Source of the DNA: GCA-002793235 sp965267355
GTDB taxonomy: Bacteria; Bacteroidota; Bacteroidia; Flavobacteriales_E; Vicingaceae
Length of the DNA: 64,000 bases
Direction: 5' to 3'
Assembly (NCBI GenBank): GCA_965267355.1
Contig: OZ253956.1
Location: forward strand, 310,001-374,000
The first letter of the stretch is position 1; each line of letters begins with the position of its first letter. This document shows, one piece after another, positions 36,387 through 48,200 of this stretch. The position numbers and the translations under genes were made by a program. The notes under the pieces were generated by a model. The model ran no database searches and was not told where the DNA came from. It saw only the letters and a program-made list of their open reading frames with translations.

Positions 36387-36528
36387 TTATCTTGCTTTAA
36401 GAAGATAAGGACGGCAAATGTAGTAAAACAATTTTTTTCTCCAAAACAATTTTTAACATCAATTAACATCCGTTAACTATAATTCGTGTAGAATTTCATA
36501 TTTTCGTAGCTTATTAATATTTATAGGC

Positions 36529-39500
36529 ATGGATTACAAAAAACTAAATAATATTGTTGGATGGATTGTGTGGATAATAGCAACTATAACCTATGTTGTA
36601 ACTGTAGAATCTACTGCAAGTTTTTGGGATTGTGGAGAATTTATAGCAACAGCTTATAACTTAGAAGTTGGTCACCCTCCCGGAGCTCCTTTTTTCATGT
36701 TAATGGGTAGATTTTTTACCATGTTTTTTTCTCCTGAATCTGCAGGCTACGCTATTAATATCTTATCAGCTCTTAGTAGTTCATTTACCATCTTGTTTTT
36801 ATTTTGGACAAGTACTCATATTCTAAAAAAATTAGCATTAAAAACTGGTGAAATCAACAAAAGCAAAATTGTAGCTATACTTGGTGGTGGTGCCGTTGGT
36901 GCTCTAGCTTATACTTTCTCTGATTCATTCTGGTTTTCAGCTGTAGAAGGTGAGGTATATGCCATGTCATCATTATTTACTGCTTTAGTATTTTGGGCTA
37001 TATTAAAATGGGAGGATGTTGCCACTGAAAAGCACAGTGTAAGATGGATTGTATTTATTGCTTACCTAATGGGGCTTTCTATCGGTGTTCACCTCTTAAA
37101 CTTACTGGCAATACCTGCAATGGTATTCTTGTACTACTTTAAAACAAGGGACTTAAACCTTAAAAACTTTGCTAAAGCTACTGGTTTATCTGTATTATTC
37201 TTGGGTATTGTTCAATTTGGAATTATACCTGGAACAGTTAAAATAGGTGCCATGTTTGAGTTATTTTTTGTTAACTCAATGGGAATGCCATTTAACTCTG
37301 GGTTAATCTCCTACATAATATTATTAATTGCTTTAATCACTTTCGGGCTTTATTATACCCAAAAGAAAGGTAAAGCAATGTGGAATACAGCTATTCTATG
37401 TGTAATGGTTATTCTAATTGGCTATTCTACCTACACTGTAATAATGGTTCGTTCTATGGCTAATCCGCCAATGGATGAAAACAACCCTGAAAATGCATTT
37501 AGTTTGTTATCTTACCTAAACCGTGAACAGTATGGTTCTGCTCCATTTTTATCGGGTCAGTATTTTAATACTCCTTTAGATGCGCGTGAACCTTATGTTG
37601 AAGGAGATCCTGTTTACATTCAAGACGAAGAGTCTGGAAAATATGTACACATCAATAAAGGAGAAAAGAATAAACCTAATTATGATGAAGCTACTTCTGG
37701 TTTCTTACCTCGTATGTGGAGTTCTCAAGGAAACCATGTGAAACATTATAAAATGTGGAGTAATTACAAAGGTAAAAACAAGCGTGCTTCTAACGGAGAA
37801 ACCATTAAAGTACCAACGTTTGCTGAAAACCTTTCTTTCTTGTTTAACTACCAGTGGGGTCATCTATACTGGCGTTATTTCATGTGGAATTTTGCTGGAA
37901 GACAAAGTGATGTTCAAAAAATGACTCCAAATGATATTGATAAAGGTAACTGGATTAGTGGTATTAAACCAATAGACGCCATCCGATTAGGAAATCAAGA
38001 TGAGTTACCTAAAAGCATTACTGATAACCCAGGACATAATAAATATTTCTTATTACCACTTATATTAGGTTTAATTGGGTTAGTATATCAATTTAAAAAA
38101 GATCCAAAAGATTTATTAGTTCTTGGTTTACTATTCTTTTTTACTGGATTAGCGATTAACTTTTATACCAACCCTCCTTCACCTCAACCTCGTGAAAGAG
38201 ATTATGCATATGTAGGTTCTTTTTACGTATTTGCAATATGGATAGCCGTTGGTGTTTACGCTTTATTTGAAATTCTAAGAAAAAAAGCACCTGAAAAAAT
38301 TAGTGCAGTATTAGTTTCAATAGTTTGTTTGTTAGCAGTCCCTGCATTAATGGCAAGCCAAAACTGGGATGACCATGATAGAAGTGATACCTACACCGCA
38401 AGTGATTTTGCTAAAAACTATTTAAACTCTTGTGCTCCAAACGCTATTTTATTTACCAATGGTGACAACGATACTTTCCCATTATGGTATGTGCAAGAAG
38501 TATTACGTTATAGAACTGATGTTAGAGTAGTTAACTTAAGTTTGTTAAACACAGATTGGTACATTGAACAAATGAGACGTAAGGCCTATGATGCAGATGG
38601 TATTCCTCAACGTTTACCAATGAAAAAAATACGCCAAGGCACCAATGATTACGTACCAATTTACGAAAGACCTGGAGTAAAAGGATTTAGAGATGTTGAT
38701 GAAATTATTGGTTTTGTTGCTGATGATAGCCCAAAATCTAAAGTTGGCATTGGGCAAGGCAAAAAACAAGTTGATTATATTCCAACTAAGCGGTTTAAAA
38801 TTTCTGTAGATAAAGAAAAAGTATTAGCAAATGGTACTGTACCAAAGGATAAAGCCGATAGAATTGTTGATAACATTGAATGGACAATCAACAAAAACTA
38901 CATCATGAAAAATGATTTAATCATTTTAGATATACTGGCAGCAAATGATTGGGAAAGACCTGTTTATTTTGCGATTACTACTGGAGCTGATAGTTATTTA
39001 AATATGACTGGTTACTTCCAGCTAGAAGGCTTAGCATATCGTTTAGTGCCATACAAAGCACAGAGCTATGATGGACAAACTGGCGAAGTAGTGGCTGACA
39101 TTATGTACGACAATCTAATGAACAAGTTTAAGTGGGGAGGAATGAATGAGAACAAAATATACATGAACGAGAACAACCGCAGAATGTGTATGAATTTCAG
39201 AAACAATTTCTCAAGATTAGCTACTGAATACATTAGGCTCGGAAAAAATGATAAAGCTAAAGAAGTACTGGATAAATGCATAGATATTATGCCAGAAGAA
39301 AATGTTCCTTACAACTATTTTATGATTGCTATTGCCGAAGATTACTACAAAATTCAGGATTATGAAAAAGGTAATGAAATCATAAAAAGTTTGGTTAACT
39401 TATACGAGGATGATTTGGAGTATTACACTTCATTAAAAGCTGCTGATAAGAAAAAGCTAAAAGAAGAAATGGACAGGGCTAAATATATTTTACAACAGTT

Positions 39501-39597
39501 AATTGTAATAACTAACGAAAGATATAAAGAATCTGGCATCCAAAAAGAAATGGAACAACGATTTACAAGCATCAACAGCTTATTAATGCAGCCTTAA
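36529..39597 (+). CDS. GT117 (DUF2723) membrane glycosyltransferase
   Basis: 1022 residues. The N-terminal DUF2723 signature is present (VESTASFWDCGEFIATAYNL, EVGHPPGAPFF; about 26-58), with the Asp/Glu loop after the first helix typical of the GT-C class. About ten membrane helices lie up to residue 605, then a long extracytoplasmic domain (about 610-1022) with a TPR-like helical end. Annotated relatives are thought to transfer mannose to proteins with a lipid-linked donor, which fits O-glycosylation of secreted proteins in this phylum. An FkbM methyltransferase follows after 24 bases. Confidence 0.85.
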   Translation: MDYKKLNNIVGWIVWIIATITYVVTVESTASFWDCGEFIATAYNLEVGHPPGAPFFMLMGRFFTMFFSPESAGYAINILSALSSSFTILFLFWTSTHILKKLALKTGEINKSKIVAILGGGAVGALAYTFSDSFWFSAVEGEVYAMSSLFTALVFWAILKWEDVATEKHSVRWIVFIAYLMGLSIGVHLLNLLAIPAMVFLYYFKTRDLNLKNFAKATGLSVLFLGIVQFGIIPGTVKIGAMFELFFVNSMGMPFNSGLISYIILLIALITFGLYYTQKKGKAMWNTAILCVMVILIGYSTYTVIMVRSMANPPMDENNPENAFSLLSYLNREQYGSAPFLSGQYFNTPLDAREPYVEGDPVYIQDEESGKYVHINKGEKNKPNYDEATSGFLPRMWSSQGNHVKHYKMWSNYKGKNKRASNGETIKVPTFAENLSFLFNYQWGHLYWRYFMWNFAGRQSDVQKMTPNDIDKGNWISGIKPIDAIRLGNQDELPKSITDNPGHNKYFLLPLILGLIGLVYQFKKDPKDLLVLGLLFFFTGLAINFYTNPPSPQPRERDYAYVGSFYVFAIWIAVGVYALFEILRKKAPEKISAVLVSIVCLLAVPALMASQNWDDHDRSDTYTASDFAKNYLNSCAPNAILFTNGDNDTFPLWYVQEVLRYRTDVRVVNLSLLNTDWYIEQMRRKAYDADGIPQRLPMKKIRQGTNDYVPIYERPGVKGFRDVDEIIGFVADDSPKSKVGIGQGKKQVDYIPTKRFKISVDKEKVLANGTVPKDKADRIVDNIEWTINKNYIMKNDLIILDILAANDWERPVYFAITTGADSYLNMTGYFQLEGLAYRLVPYKAQSYDGQTGEVVADIMYDNLMNKFKWGGMNENKIYMNENNRRMCMNFRNNFSRLATEYIRLGKNDKAKEVLDKCIDIMPEENVPYNYFMIAIAEDYYKIQDYEKGNEIIKSLVNLYEDDLEYYTSLKAADKKKLKEEMDRAKYILQQLIVITNERYKESGIQKEMEQRFTSINSLLMQP

Positions 39598-39621
39598 GCA
39601 TTTAGATTCAAACAAAATTGA

Positions 39622-40380
39622 ATGAAGAAATTAATTAGAAATATTTTAAGAGGCTTAGGGCTATATGCATTTGCCTTAGATGTAGAAAATAAACTCATTA
39701 CCCTTTTTAAGAAAGGTGAAAGAAAGACTTTTTACAGTCAGTTTATTAAATCGGGTGATTTGGTTTTTGATGTTGGAGCTAACAAGGGTAATCGTACAGT
39801 AATTTTCTTAGATTTAGGTGCAAAGGTGGTAGCTGTTGAACCTCAAAAGGAATGCTACGAACATCTTATCAAACGATTTGGTAATAAAATAGAATTAGTT
39901 ACTCTTGGACTCGGTGAAAAAGAAAGCACAGCTACCATGTACGTTTCTGGTTCTACCTTAATCTCTTCTTTCTCTAAAGATCATGTTGATCAAATGCAAG
40001 AAGATCGATTTAAAGGTGCTGCCTGGGGAAAAACCATTGAAGTAAAAATGACTACAATGGATAAATTGATTGAGAAATATGGTGTACCTGCTTTTTGCAA
40101 GGTAGATGTTGAGGGTTATGAATATGATGTATTAAAAGGACTATCTCAACCTGTTGGAGCTATGTCGTTAGAATATATTGTTCCTGAAAACACACAGGTT
40201 TTAGTTGATTGTTTAACTCACTTAAATAAACTGGGTAAAATAGAATGTAACTTCTCTTATGGTGAAACCATGAAGTTTAACTTGGCTACATGGAAAACCG
40301 GACAAGAAATGATTGATTATGTTAAAACTCAAGAATTTACTGATACTTCTTATGGTGATGTTTATGTGAGGTTCATCTAA
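39622..40380 (+). CDS. FkbM-family methyltransferase
   Basis: 252 residues. SAM-binding LVFDVGANKGNRTVIF (about 48-63) is followed by AVEPQ and by the FkbM signature FCKVDVEGYEYDVLKGL (about 158-174). Family members O-methylate sugars or small molecules. Its position 24 bases after the GT117 gene suggests methylation of a glycan made or attached by that enzyme; this is inference from context. Confidence 0.88.
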   Translation: MKKLIRNILRGLGLYAFALDVENKLITLFKKGERKTFYSQFIKSGDLVFDVGANKGNRTVIFLDLGAKVVAVEPQKECYEHLIKRFGNKIELVTLGLGEKESTATMYVSGSTLISSFSKDHVDQMQEDRFKGAAWGKTIEVKMTTMDKLIEKYGVPAFCKVDVEGYEYDVLKGLSQPVGAMSLEYIVPENTQVLVDCLTHLNKLGKIECNFSYGETMKFNLATWKTGQEMIDYVKTQEFTDTSYGDVYVRFI

Positions 40381-40444
40381 AATAGATTAAAAAAAGTGTC
40401 GAAAAATTTATCCTACTCCCCTTATTCTCTAAATAGTTAGAGTT

Positions 40445-40699
40445 TTATCCAAATATCTTTTTTAAACCTCTGTGCCATCCTATTTCAATAATAGATTTTG
40501 ACTCTTTATCTGAAAGCCCTTGATAAATTTGAAAAGCAATATTTAACAAATCTTCATTCCTTGTTATTCTTTCAGAAGCAAAATCAATAACTTTAGAATT
40601 ATTCTCTATAAGCTTTACGTTACCATTTACAAGTTTTCGGTTAGTTTCTACTAAAACAGTATTATTGGTTAGCATCTGTTCAAAATATTCAGGTTTCAT
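40445..40699 (-). CDS. Hypothetical protein, 84 residues
   Basis: Not recognised. A short charged and Asn-rich helical protein (QMLTNNTVLVETNRKLVNGN...) with no signal or membrane segment, and a C-terminal LSDKESKSIIEIGWHRGLKKIFG. It stands alone on the minus strand, convergent with the FkbM gene, with no clear terminator of its own. The coiled-coil-like spacing in the first half could allow dimerisation. Coding status is moderately likely. Confidence 0.5.
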   Translation of the reverse strand: MKPEYFEQMLTNNTVLVETNRKLVNGNVKLIENNSKVIDFASERITRNEDLLNIAFQIYQGLSDKESKSIIEIGWHRGLKKIFG

Positions 40700-40764
40700 A
40701 ATCTTAGTTTTAATGTTACATACAAACTTTATGAAAATTAGGAAATCTCCTGATAATTAAAAAA

Positions 40765-40785
40765 CCTCCAGCATAATGCTGGAGG
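40765..40785 (-). terminator. Rho-independent terminator
   Basis: The stem CCTCCAGC/GCTGGAGG with loop ATAAT is extended by AAA/TTT pairs. On the minus strand it is followed by six T, so it ends the large T9SS gene at 40812-43706. Confidence 0.88.
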
Positions 40786-40811
40786 TTTCTAATTTTTAGT
40801 TTTAAAGCTCT

Positions 40812-43706
40812 CTATTTAACTATCAATTTCTTTATAGTAAAACTTTCATCCTCGTAAAGTACTTTAACAATATAAACTCCTTTATCATTATTACTTAAAT
40901 CAATTATCTTGCTATTGCCATTTATGTTTGAAAACGAATTGAAATTAATTTGTTGTCCAACAGAATTATAAATTTCTATCTTCTCTATTTGGCTATTAGC
41001 AGTTACAGTAAATCTACCAGTATTAGGGTTTGGAGCAATAATAAAATTATTAGATTCAATACCTCTAATCCCTAATGCAACATCCTTTATAACAACTGAA
41101 TCTAATTGTTGATTAAAAAGCCTATCTCCCTCGTTGATATCAATAATTTTAGCATCAATAAAATCAAATACTAAACTTCCATAACTCGTAGATTTACCTG
41201 ATAAATTGTCAATAGTAATTACATTGAGTGTTAATATTTCACCAAAAGCATTATTAATCATCTGACCATCCGTTCTAACCAATCCTATATCAATGCGACC
41301 ATTATCATAAAAATTAGTGTCTAATGTTATCATATCAACCCCCTCTGTTCCTAACCATGAGTTAGAAAAATCTACCGTTACACCAGCAATGGAATCAATT
41401 TTAGTTTTATCATAAGACATTTTAAGTACTATCCCATACACACTATCAGCGGGTATGGCACTAGTACCTAATTTTATAGGAATGGCTAATGGTGTACCTG
41501 TTCCCACAGTATCAGGAGAAATATCTGCGTACAATGGCGGATCATTAACTCCTTGAACCTGATTATTATCAGCTAATCTGGCATGTATTAAGCCATAATT
41601 TAATAGTATAGCATCACTATCATCATTATCTATTATACTATCGCCATTACAATCTGCATGTTTAATATCTACTCCTGAACCCAACTGGGTGATACCCCAA
41701 TCAGCAGACCATTGTCCTATCCAATTGGTTGTAGCATTAGGTCTTGGGGTTGCATAATTACCATAATATACTCCTATAGGAAAAATATCCAAAACATCAG
41801 CAATTAAATCAGAGTTAGCATCTCCTGGCCAAACACTGTCACAATCTACACAAGCTGTTTCTACTACTGGAGGACAACATGCTCCTGCACCAGTTACAGT
41901 TACTTGATAAGTTCCTGTACCAACAGTAATTACTGGTCCATTTTGAGGAGGTACTGTATTCCATGAATAACTGTATGGTGGACAACCACCTGTTATATTA
42001 GTTACAGAAGCCGTTCCATCAGTACATGTAGGACAACTAGGTGACGTAGTAACTATATCAAAAGTTATACATGGAACGATACATGTGTCTTCTACAACTA
42101 TATTAGATGTTAAAGAACCACATCCCGGAAAATTAGCATAACCGAAATATTGTCCTGGCTGAGATGCCCATATCGTTTGAGTAGTATCGGTAAGTGGAAA
42201 TACATTCATTGCAGTATCTGTAAATGTTTGCCAAAAATACCCAGTAGCTCCAGGACCAAAATCTAACAAAGTAGAATCTGGAAAACAAACATCTATAGTA
42301 TCAAACACAGGGTTATAAGCACTAACAGTAATTGAGTCTTGAGAAATACATCCATTTCCATCTGTTGCAGTTACTATATATGTCTGATTATGTGCAGCTG
42401 TAACATAGGGGTTTGAACTGGTCGAATCGGACAGTCCATATGAAGGAGACCAGGAATAAGTAACTCCAAACTGATGTCCGGAAGACAAAACTGTTTGTAA
42501 TTGTGCAAGCGATTGACAGGCAGTAATCGTATCTTGTGGAATAGAAACCATACATGAGCCAGGGCTACAATTTACTTCTGTTGCTACAACAGCATAAGAT
42601 TGAATGCCTTTAATTGGACAAGCATCATCCTCTACATTTAAGTAAATTATCTTTTCCTGATATGGAGAATTCCATCCACCATTAGAATAATTAAAAGTAT
42701 TCGTATCATTTAAAATCCCAGCTGAAGAATTGCTGAAATAGTTAGTTCCATAGTGACCTGGTAAAATATAAGTATTAATAGTATCCGTAGGGTCTGTAGA
42801 AAATATTACAGTACTAAAAGTATCTGGTGTATTACATACTGTAAAATTAAGTGTAGGATTGGTTATAGAAGGTAACACATTCGATCCATTGTAAACGTTA
42901 ACAGAAAAATCTCTTGTAACTGAACTGATTAATTGTCCATTTCTAAATTCATCTACTTTAACTGCAATTAAAAATTGTCCCACAGTAGGCGCAAGGGTAG
43001 AAATAATTCCTGTTTTAGAATCAATTGTAGTAGAAGTCCCCCCAAATGGTTGAATTGCACTGTAACCTGTACTATAAGCTATCGGAGATCCAGCACCATC
43101 CTTCGGAGCAACTAATGAAAAATGTAACGAGTCATGATCGGCAAAATTAAAATTATCATAAGCCCCTGCATTTATCAAATTATTAATGTTCACTGGAATC
43201 ATCCACCTTGGATTGTCTGCAAAAAATGGAGATTTATTATTCTGATGTACAGTATTATCAAATGTTGTCTCAATATAAAAGTCTTTGGTACCAGGTGATG
43301 TAATATTTAAAAGAGCTGCATTTCTACAACAATGCTGATAGCTCAATCTCCAATCATTACAAGGAGTATATCCATTTATATTTGCCTCATAAGTCCATTT
43401 AGTTTGTCCGGGAACACTTCCTCCATTACAAGTTGTTTGCATAATATCACAAACCTGACTGACATCTTCACCTGAATTACTTTTATATAATGTATCAGAC
43501 CTATTTATTCCGCATGTCGCAGAAAAAGAATTAAATGCTATTGAGTTAGGCATCGCTGAAGAACAATCAACGAATAACGTTAATTTAACTTTATAGGTAT
43601 TTCCGCTAACCCATTCGTAGGTTATTTCTCCTCCATTACTATGGGAAGCCTTTAAATTAAAGCCTACTAAGGCTACTAAAATGGTTAATAAGACAACTTT
43701 TTTCAT
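40812..43706 (-). CDS. Large T9SS surface protein with cohesin/dockerin-like parts
   Basis: 964 residues. A signal peptide (about 1-20) is followed by an N-terminal domain rich in Cys (GGEITYEWVSGNTYKVKLTL) common in gliding-bacteria surface proteins, Ig/PKD-like repeats (about 385-610), a dockerin-like double loop (WPGDANSDLIADVLDI, HADCNGDSIIDNDD; about 620-710) with calcium-type Asp spacing, a cohesin-like beta domain (about 730-860) and a type A sorting domain. Probably a surface adhesin or structural protein. It is single-gene with its own terminator. Confidence 0.82.
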   Translation of the reverse strand: MKKVVLLTILVALVGFNLKASHSNGGEITYEWVSGNTYKVKLTLFVDCSSAMPNSIAFNSFSATCGINRSDTLYKSNSGEDVSQVCDIMQTTCNGGSVPGQTKWTYEANINGYTPCNDWRLSYQHCCRNAALLNITSPGTKDFYIETTFDNTVHQNNKSPFFADNPRWMIPVNINNLINAGAYDNFNFADHDSLHFSLVAPKDGAGSPIAYSTGYSAIQPFGGTSTTIDSKTGIISTLAPTVGQFLIAVKVDEFRNGQLISSVTRDFSVNVYNGSNVLPSITNPTLNFTVCNTPDTFSTVIFSTDPTDTINTYILPGHYGTNYFSNSSAGILNDTNTFNYSNGGWNSPYQEKIIYLNVEDDACPIKGIQSYAVVATEVNCSPGSCMVSIPQDTITACQSLAQLQTVLSSGHQFGVTYSWSPSYGLSDSTSSNPYVTAAHNQTYIVTATDGNGCISQDSITVSAYNPVFDTIDVCFPDSTLLDFGPGATGYFWQTFTDTAMNVFPLTDTTQTIWASQPGQYFGYANFPGCGSLTSNIVVEDTCIVPCITFDIVTTSPSCPTCTDGTASVTNITGGCPPYSYSWNTVPPQNGPVITVGTGTYQVTVTGAGACCPPVVETACVDCDSVWPGDANSDLIADVLDIFPIGVYYGNYATPRPNATTNWIGQWSADWGITQLGSGVDIKHADCNGDSIIDNDDSDAILLNYGLIHARLADNNQVQGVNDPPLYADISPDTVGTGTPLAIPIKLGTSAIPADSVYGIVLKMSYDKTKIDSIAGVTVDFSNSWLGTEGVDMITLDTNFYDNGRIDIGLVRTDGQMINNAFGEILTLNVITIDNLSGKSTSYGSLVFDFIDAKIIDINEGDRLFNQQLDSVVIKDVALGIRGIESNNFIIAPNPNTGRFTVTANSQIEKIEIYNSVGQQINFNSFSNINGNSKIIDLSNNDKGVYIVKVLYEDESFTIKKLIVK

Positions 43707-43865
43707 AATTAACAGTTTAAATTAGACACTATTTGATGGTACAAATATTACCATGCAGTGTCAAGTCAGAAAATACAAAATACATCATTTATCGGATTTT
43801 TTTATATCAAATTATAATTCAACAATTTGATTTACAATATATTAATTAATATTTTTATCGAATAA

Positions 43866-45272
43866 ATGAATAAATCTAAACTCATTTTAATATTAAAATC
43901 TCTAAATAAAAAAGAGATGAAAGAGTTTGAACTATACATCAACTCTCCTCTTTTTAATAAAAACAGAGATGTTTTAAATTTACTAAGTATTTTAAAGAAA
44001 TACTATCCTCATTTTGAGCATAACTCATTTTCTCATGAAGTCATATCCCAAAAACTATTTGGGAAGATTAATATTCAACGATTAAGGTATGCTATGACAG
44101 ACCTTACAAAACTAGCTGAACAATTTATAGCATATAAGGAGTATTCAGATAATTCAAACAAGCATTTAATTAAAGCATATCAAAGCAGAGGCTTAAACAA
44201 ATTCTTCAATCAAGAAACAAAAAAACATCATCATCAAATTTCAAAAATTTCAAAAATAAGAGATGAGAATTACTACAAAAACATTCATGATTTAAGTGAA
44301 CTTTCTTTTCATTATACTTTGGAACATGACAATCGAAATATAGATACTCAATTACAAGATGTTGTAGATAACTTAGATCTTTTTTACTTATCTAAAAAAC
44401 TAAAATATTCATGCGAGATTATCAATCGAATGAATATTTTAAAAGTTAAATATGATATTAAACTTTTAGAGAATCTTCTCACCTTTCTTAATAAGAATCC
44501 TTTTGAAAATTCTCCATCAATTTCTGTGTATCAAAAAGTGCTATTAACACTCCAGAACCCACAAGAAGAAAAAAATTACACTCAATTAAAACAACTTATT
44601 ACAAAGCACTTACATGTTTTTCGAAGGGAAGATCAATATGATCTCTATGGATATTTACAGAATTATTGTATAAAACAAATCAATTCTGGCAACAACAAGT
44701 ACTTAACTGAATTGTTCGACAATTACAACAATATGATTGAAAGCAAAGTGGTTATAAAAAATAACACCATTGCTCAATTTGATTTTAAAAACATAGTTAC
44801 TGTTGCATTAAGAGTTGAGAAGTTTAATTGGACCGAGAATTTTATCAATGAATTTCAACATTACCTACCTCAAGACCATCAAACAAATGCTGTAACTTAT
44901 AATTTAGCAAGAGTAGCTTTTTATTCCAGACAATATAAAAAATGTTTGAAAGAATTACTAAAAGTTGAATTTACAGATATCTATTACAGCCTTGATTCAA
45001 GAGCTTTATTATTAAAAACTTACTACGAACTAGAAGATTTCGAATCTGCACTTAGCTTAATTAAAGCTTTTAAAATTTATTTGAAACGTGACAAGAAAAT
45101 TTCTGCATATCAGAATGCTACTTACTCTAACTTCCTGAAAGTATCTAACACCATAGTAAGGTATAAATTAGGTTATAAAAAAGATATTTCTAAAATAGAA
45201 AATGAATTTAACAATATCAAGCAAGTAGCTGATTCAACTTGGTTAAATCAAAAAATAAAGTCACTAACTTAA
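43866..45272 (+). CDS. Conserved helical protein of unknown function
   Basis: 468 residues, cytosolic, almost all helical. The N-terminal block (KSLNKKEMKEFELYINSPLF, then LRYAMTDLTKLAEQFI; about 10-97) looks like a small DNA- or protein-binding helical domain, and the rest reads as degenerate TPR-like helices. I have seen related uncharacterised proteins in Bacteroidota but cannot name a family. It is divergent from the T9SS surface protein and overlaps the convergent kinase gene by nine bases. Confidence 0.65.
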   Translation: MNKSKLILILKSLNKKEMKEFELYINSPLFNKNRDVLNLLSILKKYYPHFEHNSFSHEVISQKLFGKINIQRLRYAMTDLTKLAEQFIAYKEYSDNSNKHLIKAYQSRGLNKFFNQETKKHHHQISKISKIRDENYYKNIHDLSELSFHYTLEHDNRNIDTQLQDVVDNLDLFYLSKKLKYSCEIINRMNILKVKYDIKLLENLLTFLNKNPFENSPSISVYQKVLLTLQNPQEEKNYTQLKQLITKHLHVFRREDQYDLYGYLQNYCIKQINSGNNKYLTELFDNYNNMIESKVVIKNNTIAQFDFKNIVTVALRVEKFNWTENFINEFQHYLPQDHQTNAVTYNLARVAFYSRQYKKCLKELLKVEFTDIYYSLDSRALLLKTYYELEDFESALSLIKAFKIYLKRDKKISAYQNATYSNFLKVSNTIVRYKLGYKKDISKIENEFNNIKQVADSTWLNQKIKSLT

Positions 45273-48200
45273 AGTCTTTGGAAGACTAATGTAAAAACTT
45301 GTCCCAACATCTTCTTTAGTTTCAAACCAAATTTTACCGCTAGCAGTTTCTACAATATTTTTAACCATTGCTAAACCTAAGCCCATGCCTGTAGTTTTAG
45401 TGGTAAAATTGGGAACAAAAATTTTATCTTTTTTATCTTCAGGTATTCCTGTACCATTGTCTTTTACCTCAATTACTACATCATCATCCTCTACCCCCAC
45501 AACAACTACAATTTTTCCTTCAATATTCTCTGGTATCGCCTGAATAGCATTTTTAATTAAATTAGTAAAGACCCTCAACAACTGATCTTTATCCATAATA
45601 ATTTCCAAGTCCGCACCACTATTATTTACTAGCTCCAGTACTACATTTTCTTCTTTATATAAATCTAGCACTGTTTCTATAACAGCAATGAGGTTCAACT
45701 TCTGTTCATTAGCTTTTGGCATTTTAGCAAAGTTGGAAAATTCATTGGCTATTCTGGTTAGGGTATCTATCTGATCAATTAAAGTTTTAGATGTTCGTTC
45801 TATTCGTTCTGATAAATCAACTGCATCATCACTTGCAACTCTTTGCAACTGTTGAATACTTAGCTTCATAGGAGTTAAAGGGTTTTTAATTTCATGAGCT
45901 ACTTGCTTGGCCATTTCCCTCCAGGCACTCTCTCTTTCCGATTGAACCAACAATTGAGCACTTTTTTCTAATTCCAATACTTTTTTATTGTACTCTAAAA
46001 CTAATGCACCTATCTCATCATTAGATTGCCACTCCAACAATTCAGAAGATTTACCCAACTGAAGTGCACTTAATTTATCTTTAATTAACCGAACAGGCTC
46101 CGATATATAATTAGCAAAGAAAACAGCTATAATAGCTGAAATTAAAAACAATAAACCATAAACATTTACCAATGCAGTATAAAAAGAAGAAAGTTCATTA
46201 TCTAACTCATGCTGTTTAGCAAAATAAGGCAAATTCATATATGCCAATATCTTATTTTGATTGTTTCTAAACGGAACATAAGTAGAAAGATAATTTAACT
46301 GACCTATATTCTCATTATGTGTATAATGCGATTTTTTGGCCAGACGCATTGCTTTATATGCTTCTGTATCCATTTGAGATCCAATCAACCCCTTATCAAA
46401 CACTTCAGGCCTAGATGATGCCAACAGCTTGCCCGACTTATCGTATAAATTAATATCAGTAAAAAACACATTAGAAAATTTTACAAGATAGTAAGTCATT
46501 TCATCATACATCGTTGTGTTTAGTTCTTGCTTACCTCCTAATTTATGCTCTAACTCTACTAAAACAGATTGTACTTTTTCCTGTAAAAGGGTTTGGTTCT
46601 TCTCAAAATTTTGCTTTTTAATGTAATAAGTAGTAGCCCATCCAAATAGAATAAATGACAAGAAAATAGATACAATAACAAATAATTGAATTTTAGTACT
46701 AAAATTACTTAACCCTATTTGCCAGTTAAATGGAGATATCTTAAAGAAAAAGCCAACCAACAAGACTAACAGACTACTAATAATGAAAAAGTAAGAAAAA
46801 GTAGTAATGTAATTAAACATTGTTTTTTGTGGAGTAGTTAAAACAATCGTGGTGTTCTTATCACTTTGGTAAATTACATGATAGGCATTATTAAATGTAG
46901 CACTAGCAAAACCATCAGAATTAAGTTTAAACGAAGTATTTAATTCAACACTGTAGTTAAAAGCACCTACCTTATCAATAAGGTTACCTTTTTTATATTT
47001 AGCATAAGAGTATTGGTTAGTATTAATTTGAGTTGCTGTATTCTTATCATCCAACAATAGTTCAGGGTAACCCTCAGCCTTAGAAAATATTTTTGGAAAC
47101 AACTCAATGAACAGATAGTAATCTATAGTATTCGATTTGATTTTTAGTTTAGCTAGATAACTACTTATACCTTCATCTGAATATAAAAAATTGATACTCT
47201 TATTTATCCCAAAAGGATTATTCGATTCACGTTCAATTTTATTATTAAAAAATGATAAACAGTTTACCTCTCTATTTTCATCCTCCACAAAAATAGAATC
47301 GATATCTGTACATGGGTAAATTACATTTACATCGTACTTAGTCCAATAGCCCCCAAAATATTTATCAAGTAAATGTTTATTTATCTCATCTTTTTTACCC
47401 CAATAATTAGCTATGTGTGTAATTAGAAAATTATCATTTTTTATTCTCTCCTCAATTTCTTCAAACAAATATTCTGCTACGGGGTCTCTTTCTTTAGCAA
47501 TTTTTTTGACCAAAAATTCTTTATTTACTTGTTCTTTTTGCTTGCTTAAATGAATAAAGCCATAAGAAATGGTAAGTGCTATAATAAAAATTAAAAATGC
47601 ACTGCGATAAAAACTCACTTTTGGAGTTGTTTTAAACGAAAAAACCACAATAGCAAAAAGCACCCATCCTGTAAGAAAAACACTTAATTCAAAAAAGAAA
47701 TGACCTATTATTACAAACAGCAAACTAAAAACCCAGTAAATGATAATAATGTGGTTTCTTTTAAAGGCTTTATCAATAAAGTGACTAATATTTGTTTTGA
47801 TAAAAATAATAGTTGCGATTAACAACAATACGATTGAGGCTATACCTATAAAACTGTAAACGTTTAAGTCAAGCAAATAATTTACATCAAAATTAATATT
47901 GGAATTAACTATTAAACCTTGAATTAAACCTGACAACAATAAAGGAATAAGAGATGAAATAACACTTAACAGTATGGCTAAAGTTTTGTTAGTAGATTGT
48001 ATTAATCTTATAAACTTTACGTAATAATAAAGTATCAACAAACAAGTGATTGCATGCAACAATAAATCTCCGAGTGAAGGTAAAAAAGCTGATTGGGCAA
48101 AAACGGTAGGGCTAAATAGTTCTAAATTAAAAACACTGTAAAAGATATTATATTTCAGTAATAGTAATCGAATAAGCACAATAACAACTACCACAATTAA

